64,000 nucleotides of DNA. It comes from Pseudozobellia thermophila. GTDB taxonomy: Bacteria; Bacteroidota; Bacteroidia; Flavobacteriales; Flavobacteriaceae. The notes beneath the pieces were generated by a model that made no database searches, was not told the DNA's origin, and saw nothing but the letters and a program-made list of their open reading frames with translations. Where the stretch lies: assembly GCF_900141855.1 (NCBI RefSeq), contig NZ_FQYU01000012.1:41607-105606 (forward strand). Direction: 5' to 3'. The position numbers and the translations under genes were made by a program. This document shows, one piece after another, positions 35,079-44,649 of the stretch (the stretch's first letter is position 1; each line of letters begins with the position of its first letter).

Positions 35079-37931
35079 TCAAAACCATTTTCTGGTAAAA
35101 AGCCCGATGAGGGTCCGTGGGCTAACGGTTACGATAAAACGGATTTTTTCACCGTAATTGGGCTGTGAAATTTCCCACCCGTTGTTGGAGTGGAAGGGAA
35201 AATAGAGCTCAAAATAATCGGTAAGCAAGTTGAGCCTAACCCCGGAGTCATAGACAAGTTTACCGCTGACCCCTTTGTTCTTTACATAGCCCAAATCGCC
35301 GTATACCTCGATCCAACGCCATAGGTTGACACTGGTGTTCACCGTTGCCATCCAGTCGTTGGCATAGCGGTAGCGTTGGGGCAAAAAGGATTTGAACCCA
35401 CCCTCGGCGATAATGATCTGTTGGCTGTAGATACCTGAGTTTTCGGATCGGCCCAGGTAGCCGTAGTCGAACAGGTAGTCGGTGGGGCGGTCAAGGGCAA
35501 AGCTAAAGTAATCGGGGTCGGCGTAATCGGTCGTCTTGTTTCTCAAGAACTTGCCCGCAAAAAAGCGAAAGTTGAACTGTCTGTTGTTCTCGAACAGTTT
35601 TCGGTATTCGAGTTCGAGGGCCAGTTTGCTAAAATCGTCGGCATGTTGGGCATCGACGAACCAAGATAGGTAGTTGATAATGCCCGGGTCGTGGTTGGTA
35701 TACCTGACATTGAGCACCCCGTAATCGGGTGGGGTCTGAAAATCGGCGAGATTCTCGTCCTTGTCCCTTAAGACATTGACATACCTAAGGCTCAAAAATT
35801 CCCTCTTGTTCGATATCAGGTTATCGGGGCGCCAACCGAAGGTGAGGGATGGCGTTATCTTCGAGTACCTCGAATTTTTTTGAAAGTGATAGGTCGACCC
35901 GCTCAGGCCGTAGTTTGCCACATAGAGTCCGCTTTTGCTCAGGTATTTGCGGTAATTCAACCGTCCTGAACCTACGAGGGATTTTTCCCTGAAGGAGTAG
36001 GACGGGGCAAAATCATAGACAAAGGGCCGCTCCAAGAGGGTTTTGTTGTACAGGCGCATGCCCGGGGTCCATCCGTCGTAGATGTTAAAATTGAGCACAG
36101 GAACATAAAAGACCTGATTGTAGTACGGGTTTTCCGAATCGCGAAAGAAGGTGAACTTCAGCTTTTTGTTTCCCGATAAAAAACCGCCCAGTGATTTCCA
36201 ATTGTCCCTTTGGTTGAACTCGGGGATCTTCTGGTCGTAGTTCAATACCAGCCTTTTTTCCCCGTTCCTGGGGATGACCACCTTTTTTTCGGTCTCTATG
36301 TCGGAAAACCAGTATTTCGATACCACCGAATCGTTCCTGAGCCCGAACAGGGAAATGGGCACATTGGTACCTTTTTTGTTCTTCAGGGTAACGTAGAGCG
36401 AGTCTTCGGTCTTCTCTACCTTCTTGATCTTAAAATCTATTTTCCGGTCGGTCGAGACGTAGTCCTTAAAAAACCAATCGATGTCGACGTCGGTCATCCG
36501 CTTGAGAATGGATTCAAAATCCAAGGTCTTTACCTGGCTCAGTTTGTAGTGTTTGTAGAAGGTCTTGATGCCTTTGTCTACCTTGTCCTTACCGACGTAG
36601 CTCGCCAAATAGGCCAGTCCGAGGCCCGCTTTGTATTTGTTGGCTATCTTTTGGTTGAACTTGATCAATGAGTCGTTGGAGGTAAGCAGGGGTTGGTCGA
36701 GATTTTGCCGTGCCGTGAGCATGTACAAAAAGGGGTACTGCTCGTTAAAATCCATCTTGGCCAGGTTAAAGCTGCGCAAGCCCCATATTTTCGATAGTTT
36801 TCCGAGCAGCTTTTGGTCGGGATAGTATTCTTCGACGTAGCCGATCATCAAATAGTTCGCAATCGCATCGCTTAGCCATTGTTCCTTGCGGGGATCGAGA
36901 AACAAGGTTTCCTCGAGAATGTTGATCAAGGCGGTTTTTAGGAACTTCATTTCGTACTGAAACTGTTCTTCGTAGGGCCGTATAAAGGAGGGCAGCTGAT
37001 TGATTCCGTATAGGGGGTTCTTGTTGTAGTCGATTTCGCTGACCAAGAGATGGGAATGTGGAAACTCCCCCAAATTGTCGGTTATAAAGCGGGTGATCCG
37101 GTTTATCGATAGGCCTTTCTCTATTTCGCCGTATTTCGAAGTCTCTATATCGGTAATGACCGTCATGTCGGGTGTTACATGCGTAACGAACCGCTTTTGG
37201 GGGGTAAGGATGATTTCACAACTTTTTTGCCGATTGGCCGCGAGTTGGGCCAGTTGACCGTTTGAAAACTGGCTGTTGCCCAAAACCTCGAAATTGGAAA
37301 CCAGGTACAGGCCCTTGGGAAACGTAAAGTTCACCGTGGTGGCGGTGACGGCGGTATAGAGGTCTTCGAGGTTTTTGTTGGAGTACAGGTGCCAGGCCCC
37401 GTCGAAGAAGGCCGGTGTGAGGTACCAGTCTTTTAGGTAGTAATCGTTCTTCTTGTTGTAGCCATAGGGCGTGAACTTGTTCTCGGGCAACTTTACGGTG
37501 TAGGTCAGGAAAAGTTGGGCCGATTCCCCGGGTAGGATGGGGGCGTTCAGCTCGATCCTGATAATGTCGTCTCCCGTGGTCCGTTTCCAACGGAGACCCC
37601 TGTAGTTGTCGTCCACCGCACTTAAGATGGTCGTATAGCCCCGCTCGCTGTCCTTGGCCAGGTGCAGGCTCCGCTTGAATTCTTCGGCAAAGCGTTTGGC
37701 CAGGCCCGTATTCTTGTTCGAATAGGCGTGGGCCCAGTCGTTGAAATAAAGTACGGTCAAGATCTTATCCGAGTTGTTCTCGTAGATAAACTCCTGTTGT
37801 ACACTTATCTCCTTGGTTTCGGCATCGAGCGAAGCGGTGATCGTATTGGTGTGCTGGGCAAACGACATGCCCGAGGCCAAAAGAAACATGACCTGGCCGT
37901 ACAAGCGCGCTATGGGAAACTTTCTTTTCAA
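35079..37931 (-). CDS. Inactive M1-like peptidase domain fused to an outer-membrane beta-barrel
   Basis: 950 aa. A signal peptide ends near FLLASGMSFAQ. Residues about 30-480 have the M1 aminopeptidase layout, but the zinc site is gone: HExxH reads LEETL (339-343), and the WLxEG segment 13 residues on reads WLSDAIANYL (352-361). A GAMEN equivalent is also missing (LYGINQLPSF). From about 600 to the end the sequence is rich in alternating aromatic strands (for example SLRYVNVLRDKD and FNFRFFAGKFL) and ends KWF, the terminal aromatic residue of outer-membrane barrels. It should sit in the outer membrane with a periplasmic pseudo-enzyme domain. It follows the LOG gene by 9 bp. Its function is unknown. 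Confidence 0.75.
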   Translation of the reverse strand: MKRKFPIARLYGQVMFLLASGMSFAQHTNTITASLDAETKEISVQQEFIYENNSDKILTVLYFNDWAHAYSNKNTGLAKRFAEEFKRSLHLAKDSERGYTTILSAVDDNYRGLRWKRTTGDDIIRIELNAPILPGESAQLFLTYTVKLPENKFTPYGYNKKNDYYLKDWYLTPAFFDGAWHLYSNKNLEDLYTAVTATTVNFTFPKGLYLVSNFEVLGNSQFSNGQLAQLAANRQKSCEIILTPQKRFVTHVTPDMTVITDIETSKYGEIEKGLSINRITRFITDNLGEFPHSHLLVSEIDYNKNPLYGINQLPSFIRPYEEQFQYEMKFLKTALINILEETLFLDPRKEQWLSDAIANYLMIGYVEEYYPDQKLLGKLSKIWGLRSFNLAKMDFNEQYPFLYMLTARQNLDQPLLTSNDSLIKFNQKIANKYKAGLGLAYLASYVGKDKVDKGIKTFYKHYKLSQVKTLDFESILKRMTDVDIDWFFKDYVSTDRKIDFKIKKVEKTEDSLYVTLKNKKGTNVPISLFGLRNDSVVSKYWFSDIETEKKVVIPRNGEKRLVLNYDQKIPEFNQRDNWKSLGGFLSGNKKLKFTFFRDSENPYYNQVFYVPVLNFNIYDGWTPGMRLYNKTLLERPFVYDFAPSYSFREKSLVGSGRLNYRKYLSKSGLYVANYGLSGSTYHFQKNSRYSKITPSLTFGWRPDNLISNKREFLSLRYVNVLRDKDENLADFQTPPDYGVLNVRYTNHDPGIINYLSWFVDAQHADDFSKLALELEYRKLFENNRQFNFRFFAGKFLRNKTTDYADPDYFSFALDRPTDYLFDYGYLGRSENSGIYSQQIIIAEGGFKSFLPQRYRYANDWMATVNTSVNLWRWIEVYGDLGYVKNKGVSGKLVYDSGVRLNLLTDYFELYFPFHSNNGWEISQPNYGEKIRFIVTVSPRTLIGLFTRKWF

Positions 37932-37940
37932 GGACGCTCG

Positions 37941-38627
37941 TTAAAAATTGGGGCTCAAGGTATGCCCTTTGTAAAATCCGTCAATTATTTCCACTACCTC
38001 GTCCTCGGTATCGACCACTTTGATCAGGTCGAGGTCGTGTGGACTGATATTTTTGTTGGCCAACATGGTGTTTTTTATCCAGTCGATGAGTCCGTTCCAA
38101 AATTGGGAACCGACCAATATAATCGGAAATTTTTCGATTTTGTTGGTTTGGATCAGGGTAATGGCCTCAAAGAGTTCGTCCAGTGTTCCGAAGCCGCCCG
38201 GCATGACCACAAAACCTTGCGAATATTTGACGAACATAACCTTTCGTACAAAGAAATAATCGAAGTCGAGGCTTTTGTCCGAATCGATATAGGGATTATC
38301 GTGTTGTTCAAAGGGCAGGTCGATGTTGAGCCCTACCGAAGTGCCGCCGGCCAAATTGGCACCTTTGTTTCCCGCTTCCATAATGCCCGGACCCCCGCCC
38401 GTGATCACCCCATAGCCGGCCTCGGCGATTTTTTTGGCAATACTGACGGCCAGTTCGTAATAGGTGTCGCCTTCCCGGGTACGGGCCGATCCGAAAATCG
38501 ATACGCACGGGCCAATGGTTCCCATTTTTTCAAAACCATTGACAAATTCGCCCATAATCTTAAAAATAGCCCATGAATCGTTGGTCTTGATCTCGTTCCA
38601 ACCTTTGTGATGTTGTTCTTTACGCAT
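37941..38627 (-). CDS. LOG-family protein (nucleotide 5'-monophosphate nucleosidase type)
   Basis: 228 aa with the lysine-decarboxylase-like/LOG motifs: GGGPGIMEAGNKGA and PGGFGTLDELFEA (PGGxGTxxE). Proteins of this type hydrolyse nucleoside or cytokinin-riboside 5'-monophosphates to base and ribose-5-phosphate, and in bacteria are usually annotated as TIGR00730 family. They are not decarboxylases despite old names. It precedes the M1-like barrel gene by 9 bp, so the two are probably cotranscribed, without an obvious functional link. The protein is a single compact domain of normal size. Confidence 0.9.
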   Translation of the reverse strand: MRKEQHHKGWNEIKTNDSWAIFKIMGEFVNGFEKMGTIGPCVSIFGSARTREGDTYYELAVSIAKKIAEAGYGVITGGGPGIMEAGNKGANLAGGTSVGLNIDLPFEQHDNPYIDSDKSLDFDYFFVRKVMFVKYSQGFVVMPGGFGTLDELFEAITLIQTNKIEKFPIILVGSQFWNGLIDWIKNTMLANKNISPHDLDLIKVVDTEDEVVEIIDGFYKGHTLSPNF

Positions 38628-38714
38628 ATTTGTTTTTTTTATTCATCAGCGAAGCCGAAAATAAACTTTATTTTACATTTATCGAGATGGATCGACTGTC
38701 TTTGAAAAGGCCGT

Positions 38715-41546
38715 TCAGTTCAACTCCTTTTTCAAGAATTTTGCAGTATAACTCTTTTTGTCCTTGGCCACTTCCTCCGGGGTTCCCTTTGCAACTACCA
38801 TGCCACCTCCGCGCCCCCCTTCGTAACCGATATCGATAATATGGTCGACCATTTTGATGACGTCCATATTGTGTTCGATGACCAGTATCGTATTTCCTTT
38901 GTCCACCAAACGGTTCAAAACGTCCATCAGCACCCGTATGTCCTCAAAATGGAGTCCCGTCGTCGGTTCGTCCAAGATATAGAACGTATTGCCCGTATCG
39001 CGTTTTGATAGTTCAGTGGCCAGTTTTATTCGTTGAGCTTCCCCACCGGACAGGGTGGTCGATTGCTGGCCCAGGGAAATATAGCCCAGGCCTACATCCT
39101 GAATGGTTTTTAATTTACGGTATATTTTTGGAATAGCTTCAAAAAACTCGACGGCTTCGTTTATGGTCATTTCCAAAACGTCGGCGATCGATTTGCCCTT
39201 GTACCGTATTTCCAAGGTTTCCCTGTTGAACCTTTTGCCGTTGCAGGTTTCGCAATCGACATAGACGTCGGGCAAAAAGTTCATTTCGATGACCCTTAAG
39301 CCACCGCCCTGACAGGTTTCGCAACGCCCTCCCTTTACGTTGAAACTGAAACGGCCGGGCTTATAGCCCCTAATGGCCGCCTCTGGGGTCTTGGCGAAAA
39401 GCGAGCGTATTTCACTGAAGACCCCCGTATAGGTGGCGGGGTTCGACCGAGGTGTGCGTCCGATGGGCGATTGGTTGATGTCGATTACCTTGTCGATGTG
39501 TTCCAGTCCCTTGATATCCTTATAGGGCATGGGCTTTTTGACACCGTTAAAGTAATGGGCGTTCATAATGGGGTAGAGGGTCTCGTTGATCAAGGTGGAT
39601 TTTCCACTGCCCGAAACCCCGGTAACACCGATCATTTTTCCCAAGGGCAGTTCTATGGTGACGTTCTTTAGGTTGTTTCCCGTACAGCCCGATAAGACAA
39701 TCTTCTTTCCGTTTCCCTTTCTGCGTTCCTTGGGAACGGGTATTTCCTTTTTTCCGGTAATGTAGCCCGCCGTCAAGGTATCGTGTTTTTTGAGGTCTTC
39801 GGGACTCCCCTCGGAAATGATCTCGCCCCCGTGTTTTCCGGCCTTGGGCCCGATATCGATCACGTGGTCGGCGCGTTCGATCATATCGCGGTCGTGCTCT
39901 ACCACGATCACCGAGTTACCGATATCGCGAAGCGCCTCGAGCGATTGGATCAAGCGGCTGTTGTCCCGTTGGTGAAGGCCAATGCTGGGTTCGTCGAGAA
40001 TATACAGTACCCCGACCAATTGCGAGCCGATCTGTGTCGCCAGGCGGATGCGCTGTGCCTCGCCCCCCGAGAGCGATTTCGAGCTTCGGTTCAGGGATAG
40101 GTAATCGAGGCCGACGTCCAACAAAAAACGGATACGGCTGCGTATTTCCTTGATGATCTCTTCGGCAATCTTAAGCTGGTTGCCCTCGAGTTTCTTTTCG
40201 AGGCCGTCAAAAAAGGCGGCGAGTTCGGCAATGTCGAGCTGGGCCAGTTCCGCAATGTTCCTATGGTCGATTTTAAAGTTCAATGATTCCTTGCGCAGGC
40301 GCGAACCCTCACATTGGGGGCAGGTAATCTTGTCCATAAAATCCTTGGCCCACCTTTTCAGTGAAGTGGTGCCCGCCTCTTCGTACTGGCTTTTTATAAA
40401 GTTCGAAATGCCTTCGTAATCGATTTTGTACGTGCGTTTTACGCCCAAGGTCTTAGAATCTACTTCAAAGCTTTCGTTGCCCCCGTAAAGAAGTACCTTT
40501 AGGGCTTCTGCCGGAATCTTTTCAATGGGATCGGTAAGTTCGAAACCGTAGCGCTGCCCTATGGTCTCGATTTGTTTAAAGGCCCACGAATTTTTATAGT
40601 CGCCCAATGGGGCGATGCCTCCCGATTTGATGGACAGCTTATTATTGGGAAAGATCTTTTTCTCGTTGACCTCGAAAACATGGCCCAGCCCGTTGCAGTG
40701 GGGGCACATGCCCTTGGGCGAGTTGAAGGAAAAGGTATTGGGTTCCGGTACGGGATACGATATTCCGGTGGTCGGGCACATGAGGTCGCGACTGAAATAG
40801 CGCGCCTCGCTTTGGCCTTCTTCGAGTACCATAAGTACATTGTCGCCACTGTACATGGCCGTATTTATGGTCTCGGCCAAGCGCTTGTCCAGCTCCTCGG
40901 AGTCGCCTACCTTTAAGCGATCGATAACGATCTCGATATCGTGGGTCTTGTAGCGGTCGACCTTCATGCCCTTGACAATGTCCCTTATTTCCCCGTCGAC
41001 CCTTACCTTTACGAAGCCCTGCTTGGCTATTTGCTCGAAAAGCTCGCGGTAATGGCCCTTTCTCGATTTTATGGCCGGGGCCAAAATATTGATTTTCTTG
41101 CCCTTGTAATCTTCCCTGATGAGTTCCTTGATCTGTTCATCGCTATAGCTCACCATTTTTTCGCCGGTATTATAGCTATAGGCATCGCCCGCCCGGGCAA
41201 AAAGCAACCTGAGAAAGTCGTAGATCTCGGTGATGGTGCCGACGGTGGACCTGGGGGATTTTGACGTCGTCTTTTGCTCGATGGCTATTACGGGCGAAAG
41301 ACCGTCTATCTTGTCTACATCGGGCCGTTCGAGTCCGCCCAAAAATTGCCGGGCATAGGCCGAAAAGGTCTCAATGTACCGCCGTTGTCCTTCGGCATAG
41401 ATGGTATCAAAGGCCAAGGATGATTTTCCACTTCCGGAAAGTCCCGTGATCACGACCAACTTTTCGCGGGGGATGGTCACATCGATGTTTTTTAGGTTGT
41501 GGACGCGGGCGCCCTGTACCTCAATATTTTCCTCGTAGTCTATCAT
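38715..41546 (-). CDS. uvrA: Excinuclease ABC subunit A
   Basis: UvrA is the damage-recognition ATPase of nucleotide excision repair. The 943-aa protein has two ABC domains: Walker [15 protein letters not shown] (first) and [16 protein letters not shown] (second), with signature motifs [13 protein letters not shown] and [13 protein letters not shown]. Zinc-binding cysteines occur in [17 protein letters not shown] and the pair [16 protein letters not shown]. The start at ATG 41546 is preferred over an in-frame TTG at 41558, because a promoter element ends 18 nt upstream of the ATG and the family start matches [13 protein letters not shown]. It ends 87 bp from the LOG gene on the same strand. 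Confidence 0.97.
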   Translation of the reverse strand: MIDYEENIEVQGARVHNLKNIDVTIPREKLVVITGLSGSGKSSLAFDTIYAEGQRRYIETFSAYARQFLGGLERPDVDKIDGLSPVIAIEQKTTSKSPRSTVGTITEIYDFLRLLFARAGDAYSYNTGEKMVSYSDEQIKELIREDYKGKKINILAPAIKSRKGHYRELFEQIAKQGFVKVRVDGEIRDIVKGMKVDRYKTHDIEIVIDRLKVGDSEELDKRLAETINTAMYSGDNVLMVLEEGQSEARYFSRDLMCPTTGISYPVPEPNTFSFNSPKGMCPHCNGLGHVFEVNEKKIFPNNKLSIKSGGIAPLGDYKNSWAFKQIETIGQRYGFELTDPIEKIPAEALKVLLYGGNESFEVDSKTLGVKRTYKIDYEGISNFIKSQYEEAGTTSLKRWAKDFMDKITCPQCEGSRLRKESLNFKIDHRNIAELAQLDIAELAAFFDGLEKKLEGNQLKIAEEIIKEIRSRIRFLLDVGLDYLSLNRSSKSLSGGEAQRIRLATQIGSQLVGVLYILDEPSIGLHQRDNSRLIQSLEALRDIGNSVIVVEHDRDMIERADHVIDIGPKAGKHGGEIISEGSPEDLKKHDTLTAGYITGKKEIPVPKERRKGNGKKIVLSGCTGNNLKNVTIELPLGKMIGVTGVSGSGKSTLINETLYPIMNAHYFNGVKKPMPYKDIKGLEHIDKVIDINQSPIGRTPRSNPATYTGVFSEIRSLFAKTPEAAIRGYKPGRFSFNVKGGRCETCQGGGLRVIEMNFLPDVYVDCETCNGKRFNRETLEIRYKGKSIADVLEMTINEAVEFFEAIPKIYRKLKTIQDVGLGYISLGQQSTTLSGGEAQRIKLATELSKRDTGNTFYILDEPTTGLHFEDIRVLMDVLNRLVDKGNTILVIEHNMDVIKMVDHIIDIGYEGGRGGGMVVAKGTPEEVAKDKKSYTAKFLKKELN

Positions 41547-41563
41547 TTTCAATGGCAAAGTTG

Positions 41564-41571
41564 CAAAGGTA
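41564..41571 (-). promoter_or_regulatory. uvrA promoter, -7 element TACCTTTG (minus strand)
   Basis: Plus-strand CAAAGGTA is the reverse complement of TAnnTTTG, ending 18 nt before the uvrA ATG at 41546. None of the operator-like repeats seen at 43738-43809 occurs here. Confidence 0.6.
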
Positions 41572-41652
41572 CGTTTTTGATGACTAAAGGAGAAGTGGGG
41601 CTGCTTTATTTGTTAGGTAAAATCGGGACGGCTCCTTCGGGATTATACCGTT

Positions 41653-42435
41653 CTAAGCTTGGACCGCCGGTTTTTTCTCGCTTAAGTACTTCCAGTACCG
41701 TTTGGGGACGTGTTGGGTGTGCAACTTAAGGTTGATCCGCGATTTTATGTTGGTGCTTTTGAAGTAGTTGTTCCATAGGTCTTGATAGGCATGTTCCTCG
41801 TCCTGTAGGGCCGGATTCCTATGGATGCTGTTGGTACAGGCCTGTTTCAGGTCGAGCGTAACGATTTCGGTCTTTTCCAGGTTGTAATAAAGGCCATACC
41901 TGCGCCGTACATCGTAGATCAGCCAGTATTGGTCGGCATACCTCGACCTAAAATGCTTGCTTATCAAGGGGAGGACGTCGAAATCGGGTTCTATATGGGC
42001 GAAATAGATGCCGTCCTTGGTCAGTTGAAAGCGGACGAAGGCCTCCATGCGATGTTTTTCACGACCTACCGACCTGGCCAGTTGGCTTATCTTGAGCACT
42101 GTGCCATCGGCATAGTTGCGAACCACGTCCCCATCCTTGGAAAACAACTTGAGGACATACCTATAGAGCAGCAGTTCGATGCCCTCTTGCTCGCTCAAAT
42201 AGGCGAAATAGATGTTCTTTATGGCCGAACGGCTTCTTTTTTTTATACCCTCCCAAACCCGTTTGGCCTTATCCACTTGGGTAAGTACCGTTTGGGTTTC
42301 GGAAAAGAGGCCACTTTGGCAAACGGAGCTTTTTTGAATGCCGACCACCTGTACCTTTTCCTCAAAGGCGACAAAAATGGCGGTTAGAAAACCATTGAAA
42401 CTCCCATCATAGATCAAGATTCTAGAATTGTTCAT
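41653..42435 (-). CDS. Putative DNA metabolism protein (TIGR03915/DUF4130 type)
   Basis: 260 aa. It matches, by overall pattern, the family encoded next to a radical-SAM DNA repair protein and sometimes fused to uracil-DNA glycosylase-like domains. Recognisable stretches are ILIYDGSFNGFLTAIF at the N-terminus, VWEGIKKRS, VRNYADGTVLKISQLARSVGREKHRMEAFVRF and a late YWLIYDVRRRYGLYYN. No catalytic motif is known to me. It lies 32 bp after the radical-SAM gene on the same strand and should be cotranscribed. Its biochemical role is unknown; involvement in DNA base modification or repair is inferred from its constant partner. Confidence 0.85.
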   Translation of the reverse strand: MNNSRILIYDGSFNGFLTAIFVAFEEKVQVVGIQKSSVCQSGLFSETQTVLTQVDKAKRVWEGIKKRSRSAIKNIYFAYLSEQEGIELLLYRYVLKLFSKDGDVVRNYADGTVLKISQLARSVGREKHRMEAFVRFQLTKDGIYFAHIEPDFDVLPLISKHFRSRYADQYWLIYDVRRRYGLYYNLEKTEIVTLDLKQACTNSIHRNPALQDEEHAYQDLWNNYFKSTNIKSRINLKLHTQHVPKRYWKYLSEKKPAVQA

Positions 42436-42467
42436 AGCGGTGTCCTTTTAGATAAATCGGTTGATTG

Positions 42468-43727
42468 TCAAAACAATTGTAATTGCTTACCGTACTCCTT
42501 CCTAAATTTTCCCGAGGAGTTTTGCAGGATCATACCCTTGATCTTGTCCGCCTCGAGGTCGCGGTGCTCCCAGTGGCTCGAATCGCAGGTAATAAAATAC
42601 TTGGCGCGGTTAAGGGCTAGCCCGATCCGCTTTAAATGCTCCCAGTTCAATTTTCTGAACCTCCGGGCCTGGATCAGTTTGTCGACCGACCGCATGCCAA
42701 TGCCGGGTACCCGTGCCAAGAGGACCTTGTCGGCCTTGTTGATGTCCACCGGAAAATGGTGAAGGTTCCTCAGGGCCCAGCCCAATTTGGGATCTACGTC
42801 GATATCGAGGTTGGGATGTTCGCTGTTTAGGATTTCGGTTACCTGAAAACCATAGAACCGCAAGAGCCAATCGGTCTGATAAAGTCGGTTTTCGCGAAGC
42901 ATGGGCACTTGTGAGCCGAGGGCGGGCAATCGGCTATCATCCGCCACGGGTACGTAGCCGGAATAGTACACCCGTTTCATGTTGTAATGGGTGTAGTAAT
43001 GGACGGCGGAGTACATAATGTCCTTGTCCGATTCCCCGGTCGCACCGATGATCATCTGCGTACTTTGCCCGGCAGGTGCGTATTTGGGGGTGCTCTTGAT
43101 GATCTTTCGCTCCGCTCGGTATTGGATGATTTCGTTCTTGACCTTTAGCATGGGCTTGGTGAAGTCTTCGTGTTTTTTGTCGGGTGCCAGGAGCTTTAGC
43201 CCCGAGACGGTCGGTACCTCGATATTGACCGAAAGCCGGTCGGCGTACAGCCCCGCTTGGCGCATAAGCTCGTCGCTGGCCCCGGGAATGGACTTCAAAT
43301 GGATATATCCGTTGAAATTCCCTTCCTCCCTTAGTTTTTTGGCGACGGCGATCAGGCGTTCCATGGTATAATCGGCACTTTTGAAAATGCCCGAACTCAG
43401 AAAAAGGCCTTCAATATAATTCCTCCGGTAAAAATTAAGGGTGAGGTCGACAACCTCCTGGATCTTGAAGGCCGCCCGCGGGATATCATTGCTTTTTCTG
43501 GTGACACAATAGGCACAATCGAAGATGCAATGGTTGGTCATCAATATTTTTAAGAGCGATACGCAGCGCCCGTCCTCCGTATAGCTATGGCAAATGCCCA
43601 TACCGGTGCTGTTGCCCAAGCCCTTGTTTTTGTTGCTTCGCGTACTGCCACTGCTGGCGCAGCTCACGTCGTATTTGGCGGCGTCGGCCAAAATGTTCAA
43701 TTTTTCCCTTATTCGTTCAAATGACAT
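42468..43727 (-). CDS. Putative DNA modification/repair radical SAM protein (TIGR03916 type)
   Basis: A 419-aa radical-SAM enzyme. The cluster motif CxxxCxxC is at Cys67, Cys71 and Cys74 (HCIFDCAYC). Extra cysteines at 23, 46 and 55 might hold a second cluster. A C-terminal helix-hairpin-helix (LLARVPGIGMRSVDKLIQARR, about residues 335-355) is a DNA-binding module, which supports action on DNA. The family has no proven reaction. It heads an operon with the TIGR03915-type gene and diverges from a LexA-like repressor gene, with shared operator repeats in the gap. The likely -7 element is at 43749-43756, 21 nt upstream. Confidence 0.88.
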   Translation of the reverse strand: MSFERIREKLNILADAAKYDVSCASSGSTRSNKNKGLGNSTGMGICHSYTEDGRCVSLLKILMTNHCIFDCAYCVTRKSNDIPRAAFKIQEVVDLTLNFYRRNYIEGLFLSSGIFKSADYTMERLIAVAKKLREEGNFNGYIHLKSIPGASDELMRQAGLYADRLSVNIEVPTVSGLKLLAPDKKHEDFTKPMLKVKNEIIQYRAERKIIKSTPKYAPAGQSTQMIIGATGESDKDIMYSAVHYYTHYNMKRVYYSGYVPVADDSRLPALGSQVPMLRENRLYQTDWLLRFYGFQVTEILNSEHPNLDIDVDPKLGWALRNLHHFPVDINKADKVLLARVPGIGMRSVDKLIQARRFRKLNWEHLKRIGLALNRAKYFITCDSSHWEHRDLEADKIKGMILQNSSGKFRKEYGKQLQLF

Positions 43728-43737
43728 ATCCCTTTTT

Positions 43738-43809
43738 TGTAATTATTCCAAAAATATGGAATTATTCCTAATTATGGAAATAATCCAAAAAAAGTATTGG
43801 AATATGTCC
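43738..43809. promoter_or_regulatory. Four-copy operator array in the divergent radical-SAM/LexA-like promoter
   Basis: Four 12-bp direct repeats, each itself a near-palindrome: TGTAATTATTCC (43738-43749), TGGAATTATTCC (43757-43768), TGGAAATAATCC (43775-43786) and TGGAATATGTCC (43798-43809). Start-to-start spacing is 19, 18 and 23 bp. Copies 1 and 2 bracket the minus-strand -7 element, and copy 4 lies between the -33 and -7 of the repressor promoter. The arrangement suggests binding sites for the adjacent XRE/S24 regulator. Confidence 0.65.
43749..43756 (-). promoter_or_regulatory. Promoter of the radical-SAM operon, -7 element TATTTTTG (minus strand)
   Basis: Plus-strand CAAAAATA is the reverse complement of TAnnTTTG, 21 nt upstream of the start codon at 43727. 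Operator copies flank it on both sides. Confidence 0.55.
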
Positions 43810-43825
43810 AAATTACCTATATTTG
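43797..43825 (+). promoter_or_regulatory. Promoter of the LexA-like gene (-33 TTG and -7 TATATTTG)
   Basis: TATATTTG (43818-43825) is an exact -7 match and TTG (43797-43799) lies 21 bp upstream, a plausible -33. The fourth operator copy (43798-43809) sits between them, as expected for autorepression. Confidence 0.6.
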
Positions 43826-43877
43826 AGCTTATTCGGAGGGTGTCCCGGCCTTTGGGCATCCAAAAAACTTTTGAAAA

Positions 43878-44642
43878 ATGGAAAATGAGCTCACTTTAAA
43901 GCGTTTTGTGGAGTTGCGAAGGGAATTGGGTTTCACCCAGGCCGAATTTGCCAAGCTTATAGGCGTATCGAACACCACGGCCGATATCGAGCGGGGGAGG
44001 ACCAAGCTTTCGGGCAGGGTCGTGGCCGAACTGTTGAAACAGTTTAAGGTCAACCCCTTATGGTTGTTCGGCGAAAGCGATAACAAGTATTTGGAAACCT
44101 CGAATACCAGTGTCATTCCGAAAGTGGTTACGGTAGACTCGGATGGGCACGAGAATATGGTGCTGGTCAACGCGAAGGCGGCGGCCGGTTATCCGCAGAA
44201 CATTCAAGATACCAGTTGGTACCGGCAGCTTCCGGCCTTTGACCTGCCCATTCCCGAATTTCGGAACGCCACCTATAGGGGGTTCCAGGTAGAGGGCGAC
44301 AGTATGCTGCCCAACCTAAAGCCTGGGGAATGGGTGTTGGCCAAGGCCGTTGAGCACATCGACCATGTGAGCCCCAATAAAATGTACGTCGTGGTCTTGC
44401 AGGATGCCGTCTTGGTAAAGAAGATCGAGAAGCGGCCGAATTCGAACAATATCACCCTCGTTTCCTTGAACGAGGCCTATCCACCTTACGAGATCAAGCC
44501 CTTCCAGATACAGGAGTTATGGCAGGTGAGCAGTCGTATCACCTTCGGGGAGGACGCCAATACCGAAAAAGGCCTGCTCAAGCAATTACAGGAATCCATG
44601 GAAGAGCTCAAGGGGCAATTGCGCCATGTCAAAAAGGTGTAA
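43878..44642 (+). CDS. LexA-like XRE-family repressor with S24 peptidase domain
   Basis: 254 aa. An N-terminal helix-turn-helix of XRE type (about 7-62; TQAEFAKLIGVSNTTADIERGR) is joined to an S24 self-cleavage domain. The scissile Ala-Gly bond is visible in AKAAAGYP (Ala103-Gly104). The catalytic serine is Ser142 in EGDSMLPNL and the lysine base is Lys181 in AVLVKKIEK, a separation like that in LexA. A short coiled coil ends the protein (KGLLKQLQESMEELKGQL). It probably represses itself and the divergent radical-SAM operon and is inactivated on DNA damage or a similar signal. It is not canonical LexA, whose HTH is winged. It ends 7 bp from the opposing GNAT gene. Confidence 0.88.
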   Translation: MENELTLKRFVELRRELGFTQAEFAKLIGVSNTTADIERGRTKLSGRVVAELLKQFKVNPLWLFGESDNKYLETSNTSVIPKVVTVDSDGHENMVLVNAKAAAGYPQNIQDTSWYRQLPAFDLPIPEFRNATYRGFQVEGDSMLPNLKPGEWVLAKAVEHIDHVSPNKMYVVVLQDAVLVKKIEKRPNSNNITLVSLNEAYPPYEIKPFQIQELWQVSSRITFGEDANTEKGLLKQLQESMEELKGQLRHVKKV

Positions 44643-44649
44643 TGCCTCC

